From the NCBI GenBank assembly GCA_021397845.1, contig CM038052.1:147616854-147680853 (forward strand): a DNA stretch of 64,000 nucleotides, in the 5' to 3' direction. This document shows positions 34,297 through 45,399 of this stretch, one piece after another. Position numbers and translations under genes: made by a program. Within the stretch, counting starts at the first letter, position 1. The number at the start of each line of letters is the position of its first letter. The notes below the pieces were generated by a model that was not told where the DNA came from, did no database searches, and was given only the letters and a program-made list of their open reading frames with translations. The stretch comes from Areca catechu. Its lineage: Eukaryota > Streptophyta > Magnoliopsida > Arecales > Arecaceae.

Positions 34297-36498
34297 TGAA
34301 GGAAAACCTGGTGCAGCAGAAGCCTACCCTAGGCATGCAACACTAGGGAGTAGGTATTGCATATTTAAAAATTTTAAGCATGCAGCGGAAAGTACCTACT
34401 CATGCACAAGATCTAACATAAACATGGAGCATGTAACAATTACATAGGCATGTATAGGCAACTGCAATAAATATAAACAGTATGATAAAACCTAGATCTA
34501 AGCATGCATGATAACTAAAATAAAATCATACCTGACTGAAGCAGGAAGATGCAAGCTCCCTCAGTCGTCAGAATAGATCAGCAGTGATCGGTTGAACTCG
34601 TTTAACCGCAAAATAAGATCTGCAACAAGAATAAGATCTGCAATAACAGCAAGAAGAAATCGATCGATCCAAACTCTCGAGGTGTCCAAGCATCCACTCT
34701 TTAGAGTATCCACGTGCAGGGCTCTCGCTGATCCGACTCTCAGATGGATGCTAGTCCACCAGGAATCCATAAATTGGTCACGAACAGGTAGAGTAGGGAA
34801 AATCAAATAATCCCCATGGACGGTCTTCTCCAAGACCACCTAAACTCCACGAAGAGCACACACTGGAAATAATGATACCAGGGAAGGAATAAACCCAGAA
34901 CTTCCAAAGAAATTCTACACTCAAATTTTTCTAAAAAATCATGGCCTGCAACCCACGACTGCCAACTCGCGGCCTCCACTTTTGCGCACCCTGTACTCCC
35001 CTCTTCCTTTACATCTCACATCCCAAACAAAGACATGAATGAAACCGGTGCACTATTTCTTTTCCTCTTCATATGGCATCCCCTGTTTCTCATAACAAAA
35101 ACCCACAGGCTGTGAAAACCGAGAGCATCGAACGGAAGTGGAGCAAGGAACCGAAGGCTTGCTGCTCCAATCGCACGCTGCTCCTCTCAAGTTGCACCTC
35201 ACGGCCAAACTTTTCCTCACACCCTGCTGCTGCCTCCACACAATAGAGAACATCCAAGAAGGCACACCACCGTGAGAATCCAAGGCATACGGGAAGAACC
35301 AATCACAGGACCAAGAGGATGAAGATGCATTGAAGCCCACCGGCTCCGTCGACTCATCCAGTTTCTGAGCGTGCACCGCCGTCGACGCCTCCTTGTGGGA
35401 ATCACCGTCAAACTACTTCCCCTTTTTGCTTCTTTATTGTTTCTCTCTTTTTTTTTCTGGCGATCAACCATCATGCAATTTATATAGGCAGAGAATTTAA
35501 TCTGTGAAGGCAAGGGAAGTATACGCGAGGGATGAATCCAGATCAAATTGATTTCCCAAGCGAAATTACATCCCATTCAAACCGGTGCAACAAGGCGATT
35601 AGGACAGCGAGTTTGAGGGGGAGAGAAACACCATGAGAAGTCTTGGATTGGGGCGGCAATTCCGTGAGCAAAGAGTCCAAGCTAGTCTTAAACCATTCAA
35701 TCGGTGAAACAGGGCATTTGAGATAAAAACAAATACCGTGAGAACTTGCTTTTAAACCGGTTCATCCAAATAAACCCGGTTCAACAAACCAAATAAAATT
35801 CGATTTATTTAAAACCAAAACTTGGTTCACCAATTTCAAAAATTGGTTTAATAAAACCCGATCCGACTAAACCCAATGAGTAATAAAACTTGGTTCAGTC
35901 CTGGTCTACCAGGAACAATTTCTAGTTAACTCAAACCAATCCTGGTCGATCCAGATCAGACCAGAAAAATTCAATGTGTGCTCAATCAGTCCGTTTGACC
36001 TTAATACTGATATGATTCTTAATCATTGATCAGTTCCTGGATCAGAAAGAAATCCTCGATGGCGTGTGATCTCATAGGCTCGAACCTAAATGATAGAACT
36101 GGAACATTTCCAGTACCAGCACAAGATACCATCTAGCAATGGGTCCCGATGTCCGGATAGGCCGAAGATACGAGAGCAATCTATCGAACCTCTGGCATAT
36201 GGTTACCGTATAATTCATCCCTTTGACCTCCAATGCTCAGGATGACCTAGGGTTAGACTGCCAACCCTGACTGAGTCAATCCATAACTTGTCTCAACCTC
36301 GCAAGTCTAGTGACTCCTCATTGGGACTACCTTGGCCAAGAATTTGCTAAATTGAGACACTGTGAGACATTCAATCCAAATAATTTGGACAGGTCAATTC
36401 CATCTTGGTCCACCATTGCTCCACAAGTACTTGCCTATACCCAGAAACCTTCCATCACCGGATTAGAAATCCGGGTAGTCCGGCACCAAAGCACAGGG
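34297..36498 (-). repeat. 5' LTR of element H, truncated
   Basis: Matches 26635 to about 28830. Homology stops after GTCCGGCACCAAAGCACAGG, so the LTR's transcriptional start-side end is missing. A minus-strand TATA-like box (CTATATAAATT) lies at about 35480-35492. Confidence 0.85.
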
Positions 36499-37449
36499 AT
36501 TAGAAGAGAACCCAATTATAAAGCCTAGTCTTGAAATTCATGAACCAGAAGAATTTATTAAGGACTTGATCTCTTTAAATCAATACCCTTAGGATGAAGT
36601 CACTTCTTTGATCCCAATTGAAGGTCTCTTTCCTGAGATTAATGACACAGTCTTCCATAAGGCAGACCCAATAGGTATACCTCAACCCTGTAAGGTTAAC
36701 TTTATTAGTCTAGGACTACTCCCTAACATCCCTTCTTGTATCCTATTTTATCCAATCAACCCCTATCCCTTTTTTCTATCCTATCAGACTAACCTTGAAC
36801 CTACCTCTTATTTTCTGCCCTTTCCAGAAACTTCCAGCATTCCTAGGACCATTAGATTGCATTTTGTAGAAGTAAGCATACTGCATACATTTATTGTGCA
36901 TGTTAAGTTTGTATCTTATTTCTGGTATACTCTATGACATTTAATAGGTGTATATGCACCATTCTCATCTCCATGTCACCCACCTGACAAAAGGTTAAAC
37001 CCACAGTTGTAGTTTAGGGTTTAATTGAGTTTGCATATCAATAAGTGTTGGCATGAGTCATTTGCCTACATTAGGTATTTTGTATGCATGTCAATAGGAT
37101 TTGTTATGTATCATTTGCACAGCATGATTAGAGATTTGCATGAGGAATTAATTATCAGATTAATGTAAGTAATGATTTGTACAAGAACATGGTTAATTCC
37201 TGAGAAGAGTCTAAGAGTTCGCTAGGAAAATCTTGTGATGAGTAGGCTACATACCCATGAGCTGGATCCTTCAAAGTGATAAAGAATGCTGGACCTAGTG
37301 CCTAAGTACCACCTAATTAGGCATTAAGCTCAACCTTCAATATCTCAGACTTAGTTGAGTATAGAAGCCAGCAAAGATACCCGGTGAGTTTTAAGCCTGA
37401 CCCTTTCTTTGAGGGCGAACCAAACTTTGAGTGTCCACCATCAATTTAA
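36499..37449 (+). other. Gypsy-derived sequence, not recognised
   Basis: It reads NPIIKPSLEIHEPEEFIKDL, then after one stop the 109-codon frame 36608-36937 (MIPIEGLFPEINDTVFHKAD...). This may be the remains of gypsy D between gag and the chromodomain, or unrelated filler. From about 36940 to 37370 I see no coding signal. Confidence 0.35.
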
Positions 37450-37672
37450 CCTGTGAGAAAAAATATTGAGTGTATCCTGGATGACCAAGCCGCTAGTACC
37501 CAGATCAAAGGCTTCCATGTCACTTGGTTCGTTGGCAAGGTCGATCGAGATCTAAGGATTAGTGGATCACTCGAGAGGATCCGCAATGCCTCAACCCAGA
37601 CCTGTTATAACAGTACCAAAGCCAGATCGACTTTTACTCGACAAGGTTAAGTTCCTCCCACCCCGGGATAAT
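37375..37672 (+). pseudogene. Gypsy D 3' end with chromodomain remnant
   Basis: Broken text: DPFFEGEPNFECPP, then IECILDDQAASTQIKGFH, VTWFVGKVDRDLRISGSLER and YNSTKARSTFTRQG. The order (V.ILDDQ..ST....F.V.W.GKPDSD.TWIS) is that of the C-terminal chromodomain of chromovirus integrases. In chromoviruses it directs integration into heterochromatin. The LTR starts 20 bp later. The intervening pol is gone. Confidence 0.6.
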
Positions 37673-39279
37673 TGATGTAGGAACATCAAGAGCAGACCAG
37701 GACTTCAAGGTTCCAATTTCTAATTCATGTGTTCGTCAATTTTTGTATTAGGTCAAGTGAGTTCAGTGAGTCCATACTAAGTTAAATGAAGTCCTTTTGT
37801 ATTCCAGTCCAGTCCAGTTGAGTTGACTGAGTCTATGTCATAAAAGTGAATCAATTGAGTCCAATTGAGTTCACTTAGTCCATTGAGTTGAGTTTTTTTG
37901 TTTACAATTAAGTCTTGTATTTTTCATTCAAGACATGCTCAAGAGGAGAGTTGTGGACCACCACTTAAGTCACCCAGCCAAGCATCTGGACTCTATTCAT
38001 GCTGCCCAGACCCTTGAAGGATTGGTGCCTTAGCATACCAGGCCTTAGGCGCCTCAAGCCCAAAAGATCTCATGAAGAAGTGGTGCCCCAGATCCCTAGC
38101 CTTGGCGCCCCAGTCCAAGGCCAATAGCAGTTGGCGCCCCTCCTAAACCCATTCATAATTAGCGCCCATGCTTTGACCTAGTCCAAGGTGCCCCATGTTT
38201 TGACCCAGTCTAAGATGCCTAAGGCTTGATTCAATCCAAGTGGTTGTCATCCCAGCCCAGCAAGGAGTCAACCAGTCCAAGCCCAATCCAAGCCCAGCAA
38301 GAATTTCATAACAGTCCAAGCCTATGGATAAAAGTCAAAGCTTCCAAGTCCAAGAAGGAGTTGATGTCCAAGTTCTACAAGGATTTTAGTCTACTAATTC
38401 TATTCAAACTATGTACTCCCCATCTACTCAACTTTGTTCTCCTAATCCTATTCATACTGTGTACTCCTAGTTTGACAAGGAAAGGGCTGGTTGGTCTATA
38501 AATACCCCACCCCTCCCGCTTTTGTAATCAATCTCTTTTTCATGAATACAATCTAAAGTTTCTCTGTCAAATTGTGTCCTCCAGATTGGAGTTGTGTGAG
38601 ATCTATTTTATATTTTTCTTGTGAGAAAACCCTAGTCACCAACCTTCCTTCCCCTTCCACTAAAACCTAGCCATCATCTAACTCCAGCTAAAGCCTAAGG
38701 ATGCCCACCTTCATCCAAGCCAGGCATCCCCTTCTTCAACTGGCCGCCAGCCACCCCGAAGCTTCCTTCCATCCCTCCACTCTTCTTTCTTCCATTTTAT
38801 TATTTTTCTCATCATCTGTGAGCCTAACCTTTGATGTTTACAGGATCCCTCCAGTGCCATGCCCTCTGGATGAGGTCTTCTTTGCCTCCGAATCGATTTG
38901 ATAAAAAGACGTCGGATCCATGGAAAAGTGACTCGATCATCCAGTCGCTAATCTAAGCAGAGCGATCTCTTCCTCAGCATCAAGAAAGTCATTGCTAGGT
39001 ATGTAGACCCCATCCCATCTCACTTTTTCTATTTCATTGAAGTTTAGAGCATGTCCTATAGGTATTTTTTTAATCCTAGGATCCTTAGTTTTTTTATCTC
39101 TTTGATAGTTTCTAGCATGTTGTAGGATTCTAACCATCTCACAAAATCCTAACCTAGTTTAGTTTCTTTTCGGAAATAAATCAATTAAAAATCTAAAAAA
39201 ATATTATTTATTTTAATCTAAAATTTTATCTTTCTCAAGTCATTCATCTGCATGCATCATGTTAGAATCCCGTCCCTCA
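37673..39279 (+). repeat. Chromovirus-like gypsy LTR E (3' LTR)
   Basis: TGATGTAGGAACATC...CCCTCA, 1,607 bp, directly after the chromodomain remnant. It has TATAAATA at 38497 and alanine/proline-codon-rich text after it. Its U3 matches the solo LTR 18528-19527 and its last 340 bp match LTR D, so it is modular. Sequence after 39279 is another LTR, not an internal region. Confidence 0.7.
38497..38504 (+). promoter_or_regulatory. LTR E TATA box TATAAATA
   Basis: Followed by ATGAATACA about 40 bases later, an arrangement repeated at 39469. Confidence 0.65.
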
Positions 39280-40404
39280 TCACGCTCCATCCCAAGCCTT
39301 GCCGCCCCCCTTTTAAGGTTTCATGATTGGTGCCCCAGTCCAAGCCCTTTAAAGCTGGCACCCCGGCCCAAGAAGAAGGCCTACAACTGACCAAGCCCAC
39401 CAGGGTTTACTTGGCCCTCAAGAAATGTAATTCTAATTTGTTTTGGAGTCCAGGGACCAGGGTAACTCTATAAATACCCACCCCCTCCTCTCTTGAATGA
39501 TAATCTCTTTTCATGAATACAAACTTTTGATTGATTAAGTTCAATTATTCCTCCTTACAGTGGGTGTGAGACCCGTGGTTACGTTGTGTGTGTGCAAACC
39601 CTAGCCGCCCCTGCTACTTTCTCTCCTCCCTCAAACCCTAGCCATCCCAGCCTTCCTTCAAACCCTAAGTCGCCCAACACCAAGCCCTCCAAGCCGCCCC
39701 CCATCTTCCACCTTCCATCCAACCTACCAACATCCAAGTGCTCCAAGCCTTGGCCGCCCCTTCCATCTCCCTTCCAGGCAATCCCTGACGTCCAGGCCAC
39801 CAAGCACTCCATCCCATGCACCCCTCCCTACTGCCCGGCCACCCTTCATCCAAGCCAGGCATCCTCTTCCCTAAGCAGACCACCAACATCTACAACAGCT
39901 CTTTCCCTCCCTCTTCAATCTACTTTCTATTTATTATTTTTTGTGACCTCCTTGAATCTAACTCGTGATATGTGTAGGATCCTTCTGGAGACCACCTTCG
40001 AGGAAAAAGCCTTCTTTGCCCCCAAGACCAACTGAAGAAAAGCTGGCTGATCCATGAGGTAGACGACTGATCATCCAAGTGCCAATCCAGAGGTTGAGCG
40101 ACCCCGTCTATGGCAAGATCAAACATCATTACCAGGGAAACACCCAAACCCTCTCATGATTTCTGATTTTTTTTTAAAGTAAAACTATCCTAACCGAGGC
40201 TTTCTCAATCCTCGAGGTCCTATCTTTTTATTATTTTGCATGATCTTAATTGCGGGTATAGTAGACTTGTTATTATATCTTTTCCTGCTAAACTTTGCTA
40301 TTTTTTGAGACTTTAGCCTCTGAATTAATTCTTTAAAAAATATTAAAAAATTAGTTTACTATTTTTTTCTACATACATATCATCTCTAGAGTCATCTCGC
40401 ATCA
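39280..40404 (+). repeat. Gypsy F 5' LTR, 5'-truncated
   Basis: Starts abruptly (TCACGCTCCATCCC), carries TATAAATA at 39469-39476 and ends CATCTCGCATCA just before a primer site. It aligns with the solo LTR of 7933-19527 and with the middle of LTR E. Its missing start may be the fragment 23818-23925. The C-rich stretch 39595-39880 gives overlapping open frames (up to 149 codons) that I do not consider genes. Confidence 0.7.
39469..39476 (+). promoter_or_regulatory. LTR F TATA box TATAAATA
   Basis: Same context as in LTR E (CTATAAATACCC followed by C-rich text). Confidence 0.65.
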
Positions 40405-40407
40405 GTT

Positions 40408-40422
40408 TGGTATTAGAGCAAG
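40408..40422 (+). other. Primer-binding site of gypsy F
   Basis: TGGTATTAGAGCAAG three bases after the LTR end, a variant of TGGTATCAGAGC. Confidence 0.7.
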
Positions 40423-41487
40423 TTTAGGGCAGTCTTGCATCATCCAAAACACAAAACAAAAACCCAAAACATAATTTCTGCATCCTGTCATCTGCACTAG
40501 GAGTCCGAGTTTAGGTTTGTTTCATTAACTTAGGTATACTATTTTTTTTCTAAAATTTGCACTGATTAATCTCTGATTAGTTTCCTTAATTACTGTGATT
40601 TTTTTCATATTTTACAAAACCAAAAAAAAAAAACAATCTACATCCTAGAAACCTTAACCAGAAATTAGATTTTTTTACACATATTTAAAAACCCTAGATT
40701 TTGTATCATCATATCATTTTTGTTTTGCACGAAATTTGGTAGGAATCATCCTCACAAATAACCCTCTATTCTAAAACTTTTTTAAATTTTTTCTGCTCTA
40801 AAATCCATGCTAACCCCTACATTAAAATATAATAAAAAAATTTCACTTTCTGCTATCTTGCATACTTGACGTGATTAAACCTAATCAACTACCAAACCCC
40901 ACCCAACCCAAGCCAACTTTGATCGATCACTTAACCAACTTAAATTTAAGTCAGCCACATCATAAAAAGAGACAACAAAAAAATTTATTCCCTATGTTCT
41001 GTTATTAGATTGCATTAGGTTCATTGATTGTGCATAATTTGCATCTAAACCAATCTTAAGGGCAATTTCCTCTGTCAGATCAGGGCAGGATTTCATCACC
41101 TGTCTTAGGCCCAAAACCACCACCTTGCATACGTACCCCAAATCCTAATTAAATTTAACTAGCAACCTAATTACTTTAGGGACACCAACAGGTCGGGTTC
41201 GAATCTAGTGAGGGAACTAGTACACCCAACCCATCATCTATTACTAAAAGCTAGTGTCTAAGGCTAGACGTCCAGTGGCAAATGCCCTAAGGGACTGGTG
41301 ATTATTTAATTAGGACCCTATCATAGGTAGGGGGAGCCTCCCACCACCCCACCTCTTACCTGGCTAGTGAAAGGATTAGGTATTGTGTTGCGTGTAAGTT
41401 GAGTTAACTCACCTGATTTTGGTTTAGGTCTAGCAAACCCTAGAACGTGCTAGCCCTTGTGTGCTTGATTGCATCATAATCCCTTGA
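40423..41487 (+). other. Leader of gypsy F
   Basis: AT-rich, no gene. Homologous to 24790-26098. Confidence 0.7.
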
Positions 41488-42151
41488 TTGATTGATTGCA
41501 TGACCACCAGGTTAGGAGTCCAGTATGACCAGTTTAACCCCCGACCCAGTACAACCATGGACCACAATTTTGGTGCCCAACTGAGGGCCATCACTGATCA
41601 GCTTGCCCAACTGATCCAAATAAACCATAGACTTGACCAATTAACCCAATCCCATACTCAAATGAACAATAGGTTTGACCAAATGAAAAATTGATTAGGA
41701 AACGTAGAAAGAACCCAAGAGTCCAACATTGAACTCGAGCCTAACTCACCTCTCCCCATGCCACCTAATCCCAAGAGAGCCCAACCCCAAGACCCATTTT
41801 TGGAACCCAACCCTAAGAGAGCCCAACGCCATGACCTATTCTAAGAACCCAGTCCTAGGAGGCCCAATCAGGAGCTCCAGGACCAGAAGAGAGACTTATG
41901 AGGAGCCTTAGGATAGATGCACCCACCTTTGATGGCACCCTAGATTTCAAGACCTACATAGATTGGGAAGGAGGCATGGAACAATTTTTTGAATGGTATG
42001 ACTTGAGTGAGGAAAAGTGGTGTAAATTTGTCAAACTTAGGTTAACCAGCTAGGCTCGGTTACAATGGAGAAACGTAGAGCACCTAATTCGACAGAGAAA
42101 TGAAGCCCCCGTAGATACCTGGAGAGCTATGAAGCTGAAACTTAGAGAGAA
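41488..42151 (+). pseudogene. Gypsy F gag, first part
   Basis: N-terminal coiled-coil-like LRAITDQLAQLIQINHRLDQ, a Pro-rich linker, then PTFDGTLDFKTYIDWEGGM, EQFFEWYDLSEEKWCKFVKL, RQRNEAPVDTWRAMKLKLRE: the classic gag core, with several stops and frame changes. It stops at REKY where the solo LTR lies and continues at 44057 with the expected residues. Confidence 0.8.
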
Positions 42152-42156
42152 ATATG
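42152..42156. repeat. Target-site duplication ATATG (left)
   Basis: Matches 44052-44056. Removing the insert and one copy restores the gag reading REKYV|SPSY. Confidence 0.95.
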
Positions 42157-43211
42157 TGTTGGGAATTGTATCCCAAAGCCAATCATCTAGGCTGTAGACG
42201 GTTATACTATCTTGTATTTGCATATAAATTTTTAATAAATAAAAGTTATTCTTTTATTGGTTGTTCATCATATTTATATTTTCCTGAAATGAACTCTTGT
42301 ATGATTGAGTCCTTAGAACTACATTGTTTTGCTATAGAGAGGATATATCAAGTAGTTCTTAAACTGGTTCACAACCAAAGGATACATTATTATAGGATGA
42401 CAATATATCAAGTGTAGGTTGTTGTATGTCACATTTATTGATTGTCCTTTTAACCAAGGAGTGTGGAGACACTGGTGTGACATGCAAGTAAAATGTGTGA
42501 CATCTCACTGAATGTGACCATTTACAGAGCTCCCTTCTGTCAAAGGGTTGCTCACAAAGGGATATGGATATATGTGTCCCTCAAACATGAGATCACCATG
42601 GTAGCTTGCAAGCAACTCACTGTACTTTGGTGCTGGTATTTATGTCCCTTAGACATGAGATTACCATGGTAGCTTGCAAGCAACTCACTATACTTTGGTG
42701 CCGGACTACCTAGATTTCTAATCTAGTGATGGAAGGTTTCTGGGTGCAGTCAAGTACTTATGGAGTAGTGGTGGATTAAGATGGAATTGACCCCTCCAAA
42801 TAGTTTGGAGTGAATGACTCACTGTGTCTTAATTTAGCAAATCCTTGGCCATGGTAATTTTTGTGAGGAGTCACAGAACTTGTGAAGTTGAGACATGATA
42901 TGGATGGACAAAATTAGGGTTGGCAGTCAAACCCTAGGTCATCCTGAGCATTTGAGGTCAAAGGGATAAATTATGTGGTAACCATATGCCAGAGATTCTT
43001 GTGAGGTGCTCTATATCTTCGACCTATCCGGACATCAGGTATCATTACTAGATAAGGACTTTGACTGGTACTTGAAATGTTCCAGTGCTACTGGCTTAGT
43101 GTTCAAACATATGGGGTCACACACCATAGGGATTTCTATATGATCTTAAGGTTGATCAATGATTGAGAATCGTTTGCCATCACCGGAGATCAATATGATT
43201 GACCATGTTCC

Positions 43212-43312
43212 AAGTGTTGACACTTGGCATTTTGTAAGTGTCGACACTTGGATAAGTGTCGACACTTAGCATCCAAGTGTCGACACTTAGCATTTTGTAA
43301 GTGTCGACACTT
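43212..43312. repeat. Array of AAGTGTCGACACTT palindromes
   Basis: Perfect 14-bp palindromes at 43236-43249, 43254-43267, 43275-43288 and 43299-43312, plus a one-mismatch copy at 43212-43225. They lie about 210 bp upstream of the TATA-like box at 43522, in U3. Confidence 0.9.
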
Positions 43313-43521
43313 GCTATGATGAGCAGAATTCTGAAAAAAATTTCTGAAATGTTTGACTTCGAATTTTGAATTCGAAATTTAAGTTTTTGGGGCGTTTTGG
43401 CTCCAAGCATGCATGGTATGATAGTCATATTTACCTTTTTGGCTTGGACCCATTTGGAATGCCCCTTGACTTTCTCCCCTAATCACTCCTCCTTCCTCTT
43501 TCTCCCTCTCATGGCTGCCCT

Positions 43522-43529
43522 TATAAATG
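43522..43529 (+). promoter_or_regulatory. Solo LTR TATA-like box TATAAATG
   Basis: In the expected place between U3 and a purine-rich transcribed part. Confidence 0.55.
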
Positions 43530-44051
43530 AAGGCCATTCTATAGGCTGCTAATGGTTAAGCTAATGGTTCTTTGAGAGAAAAAAAGAGGAAGAAGAAGGG
43601 CTTAGTGAGGACTAGGGATGGGTGTGAGAAACCTAGCATTCAAGCTAGGTCTTGGAAAGAGTGTTTCTTGGGAAGGGTTCCATCACTCCTTCTTGTCTTC
43701 TTGGAAGAAGAAGATCGACTCGAAGGATCCCGAAGAGCTAGCACTCTGAGGGAGTTGGTCAGAGTCGAGCCCTAGTGTGGATCACCTATAGAGGCCAGAC
43801 ACTTGTGTGGCTCGAGCACCCATCATCCTTCTTCTTAGTACTTTCAGAGATATTAAGGTGTGGTACTTTGTATCTTTGTATTTTCTCTCTGTTGATATTT
43901 TGACTGCATGCTAGATCATTATGCTAGGTCCTGTTGCAGGCAGATCGGTAGATCGTTTTGATCTATCTACCGAGCCTTTCGATGTACATGTTTTAAAATA
44001 GTTTTAAAATGCATCCTTTCTGCCCTGCTTACGTGCATAGCTTCACCTTCA

Positions 44052-44056
44052 ATATG
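44052..44056. repeat. Target-site duplication ATATG (right)
   Basis: Matches 42152-42156. Confidence 0.95.
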
Positions 44057-44741
44057 TTTCCCCATCCTACCAATAGAGACTTCTAGACCAATGGCAAAAG
44101 TTAAATCATGGAAGTAGGTCTGTGTCAGAGTACATAACCAACTTGATGAGTATGCCATAAGGTGTTGTCTAGACGAACCCGCATCAGTGACCCTATCTAG
44201 GTTCAGGGCTGGCCTTCATGAAGACATCCAGAGAGAATTATATTTAAGGGGAGTCACTAAACTAGATCAAGCCTACCAAGTAGTTGAGAATTATGAGAGG
44301 TTTAAGAAAGCACCCATAGCCCGTAAACCTGAGCACCTTAGGTTTAGTGCCCCTAATTCTAGACCCAATCCTAACCCGGCATACCCAGGCCAACCCAACC
44401 CTAACCCAGCATACCTAGGCCAACCCAAGCCTAATCCAGCATACCTAGGCCGACCCAACCCTAACCCTAGTCGCCTTAACCCTAACCCACATCATCCCAA
44501 CCCTAGCTCGAGTCGACCTAGTTATAGCAACCTAGTATCCTATAGGGATGACAAGGGTAAGGCACCTGAAACCCAGAGAAATTCGAGTCCCAACCTAAAT
44601 GCCTGTTTTAGATGTCATCAGACGGAACACTTTGCTAGCCAATGCCCAACCAGATCCCTGCATATAGGTGAAGTAGAGGAAGAAGAGTCTGAACCCAATG
44701 ATGAAATTGGAGAAAAGATCTATGAAGCTGAGGAGATCTGA
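44057..44741 (+). pseudogene. Gypsy F gag, second part with zinc knuckle
   Basis: Continues SPSYQ*RLLDQWQKL, SVSEYI, then RFRAGLHEDIQRELYLRGV and YQVVENYERFK. The linker has Asn-Pro repeats (NPNPAYLGQP) encoded by ~33-bp direct repeats at about 44367-44480. The zinc knuckle CFRCHQTEHFASQC has Glu where Gly is usual. An acidic tail follows. Confidence 0.85.
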
Positions 44742-44819
44742 TAAACGAATATGAAGGAGATGAGGAGGTTCTTGACCAGTCTGACCTGTTAGGGGTCGTT
44801 AGGTGCATCCTAGCTAAGA

Positions 44820-45130
44820 CTAAGACACAAGAGAATTGGCGTAGGACTAACATCCTGCAAACTTTTATGAAATTAGGGGATAAGGTATGCAAAGTCATTA
44901 TAGATAGTGGGAGCTGTATGAATGCCATTTCACTTAAGGCAGTTAAAACCCTAGGCTTTAACCCAGTTCCCCATCCCAGCCCCTATAAGGTTTCTTAGAT
45001 AGACTCCACATCCATACCCATTAAGTCTAGATGCCAAGTCCAGGTCCAGCTTCAGTCTTACAAAGATAAGGTGTGGTGTGACGTTATACCCATGGGAGTT
45101 AGTACATAATTCTAGATAGACCCTGGCTTT
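44820..45130 (+). pseudogene. Gypsy F aspartic protease
   Basis: Active site VIIDSGSCMNAISLKAV at about 44893, Asp intact, then KSRCQVQVQLQSYKDKVWCD, and DRPWLYDHDA after a frame change, which is the usual end of the gypsy protease domain. Confidence 0.8.
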
Positions 45131-45399
45131 ATGACCATGATGCTATCCTATACGGCCGATCCAATTCATGCTCATTTAATTTTCATAGGATGAAGATTAT
45201 GATTAACCCAGCCAAACCTAAGGACAAAGTCAAGAGAGGATCTAGCTCATTGAAAGAAAAGAAATCTGGAATCAATTTAATTACTGCTAAGGAGCTAGAG
45301 AAAGGGATTTCTGAGGGGACTACAGTTTGGATGATAGTTGCTAAGGAAGTGCTGATCCGATCCATAAAGAGTACCCTCAGGAGGTTAAGGAAATCTTAA

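Larger units (their letters stand above)
26635..36498 (-). mobile_element. Element H: Angela-like copia, decayed
   Basis: Two LTRs (26635-29257 complete, 34297 to about 36498 truncated), iMet primer site, gag, integrase, RT and RNase H on the minus strand. It is the same family as the 8465-18522 element but older: LTRs differ at 4-5% in compared stretches. The protease is deleted, the gag start codon is lost, and RT has YVND in place of YVDD. The right LTR lacks its final ~430 bp and joins gypsy sequence directly. Confidence 0.88.
42157..44051 (+). repeat. Solo Angela-like copia LTR
   Basis: 1,895 bp, TGTTGGGAATTGTATCCC...CACCTTCA, flanked by ATATG on both sides with no internal region. It contains a local ~75-bp duplication (42565-42720), five AAGTGTCGACACTT-type palindromes (43212-43312) and a TATA-like TATAAATG at 43522. 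It arose by recombination between the two LTRs of a former element. Confidence 0.95.

Noticed and set aside
39586..40035. 149-codon Pro/Ser-rich frame
   Set aside because: C-rich transcribed part of a gypsy LTR, with overlapping frames on both strands; composition explains it.
44370..44490. Telomere-like AACCCTAACCC strings
   Set aside because: They are part of the in-frame gag repeats encoding Asn-Pro; no tandem TTTAGGG array is present.
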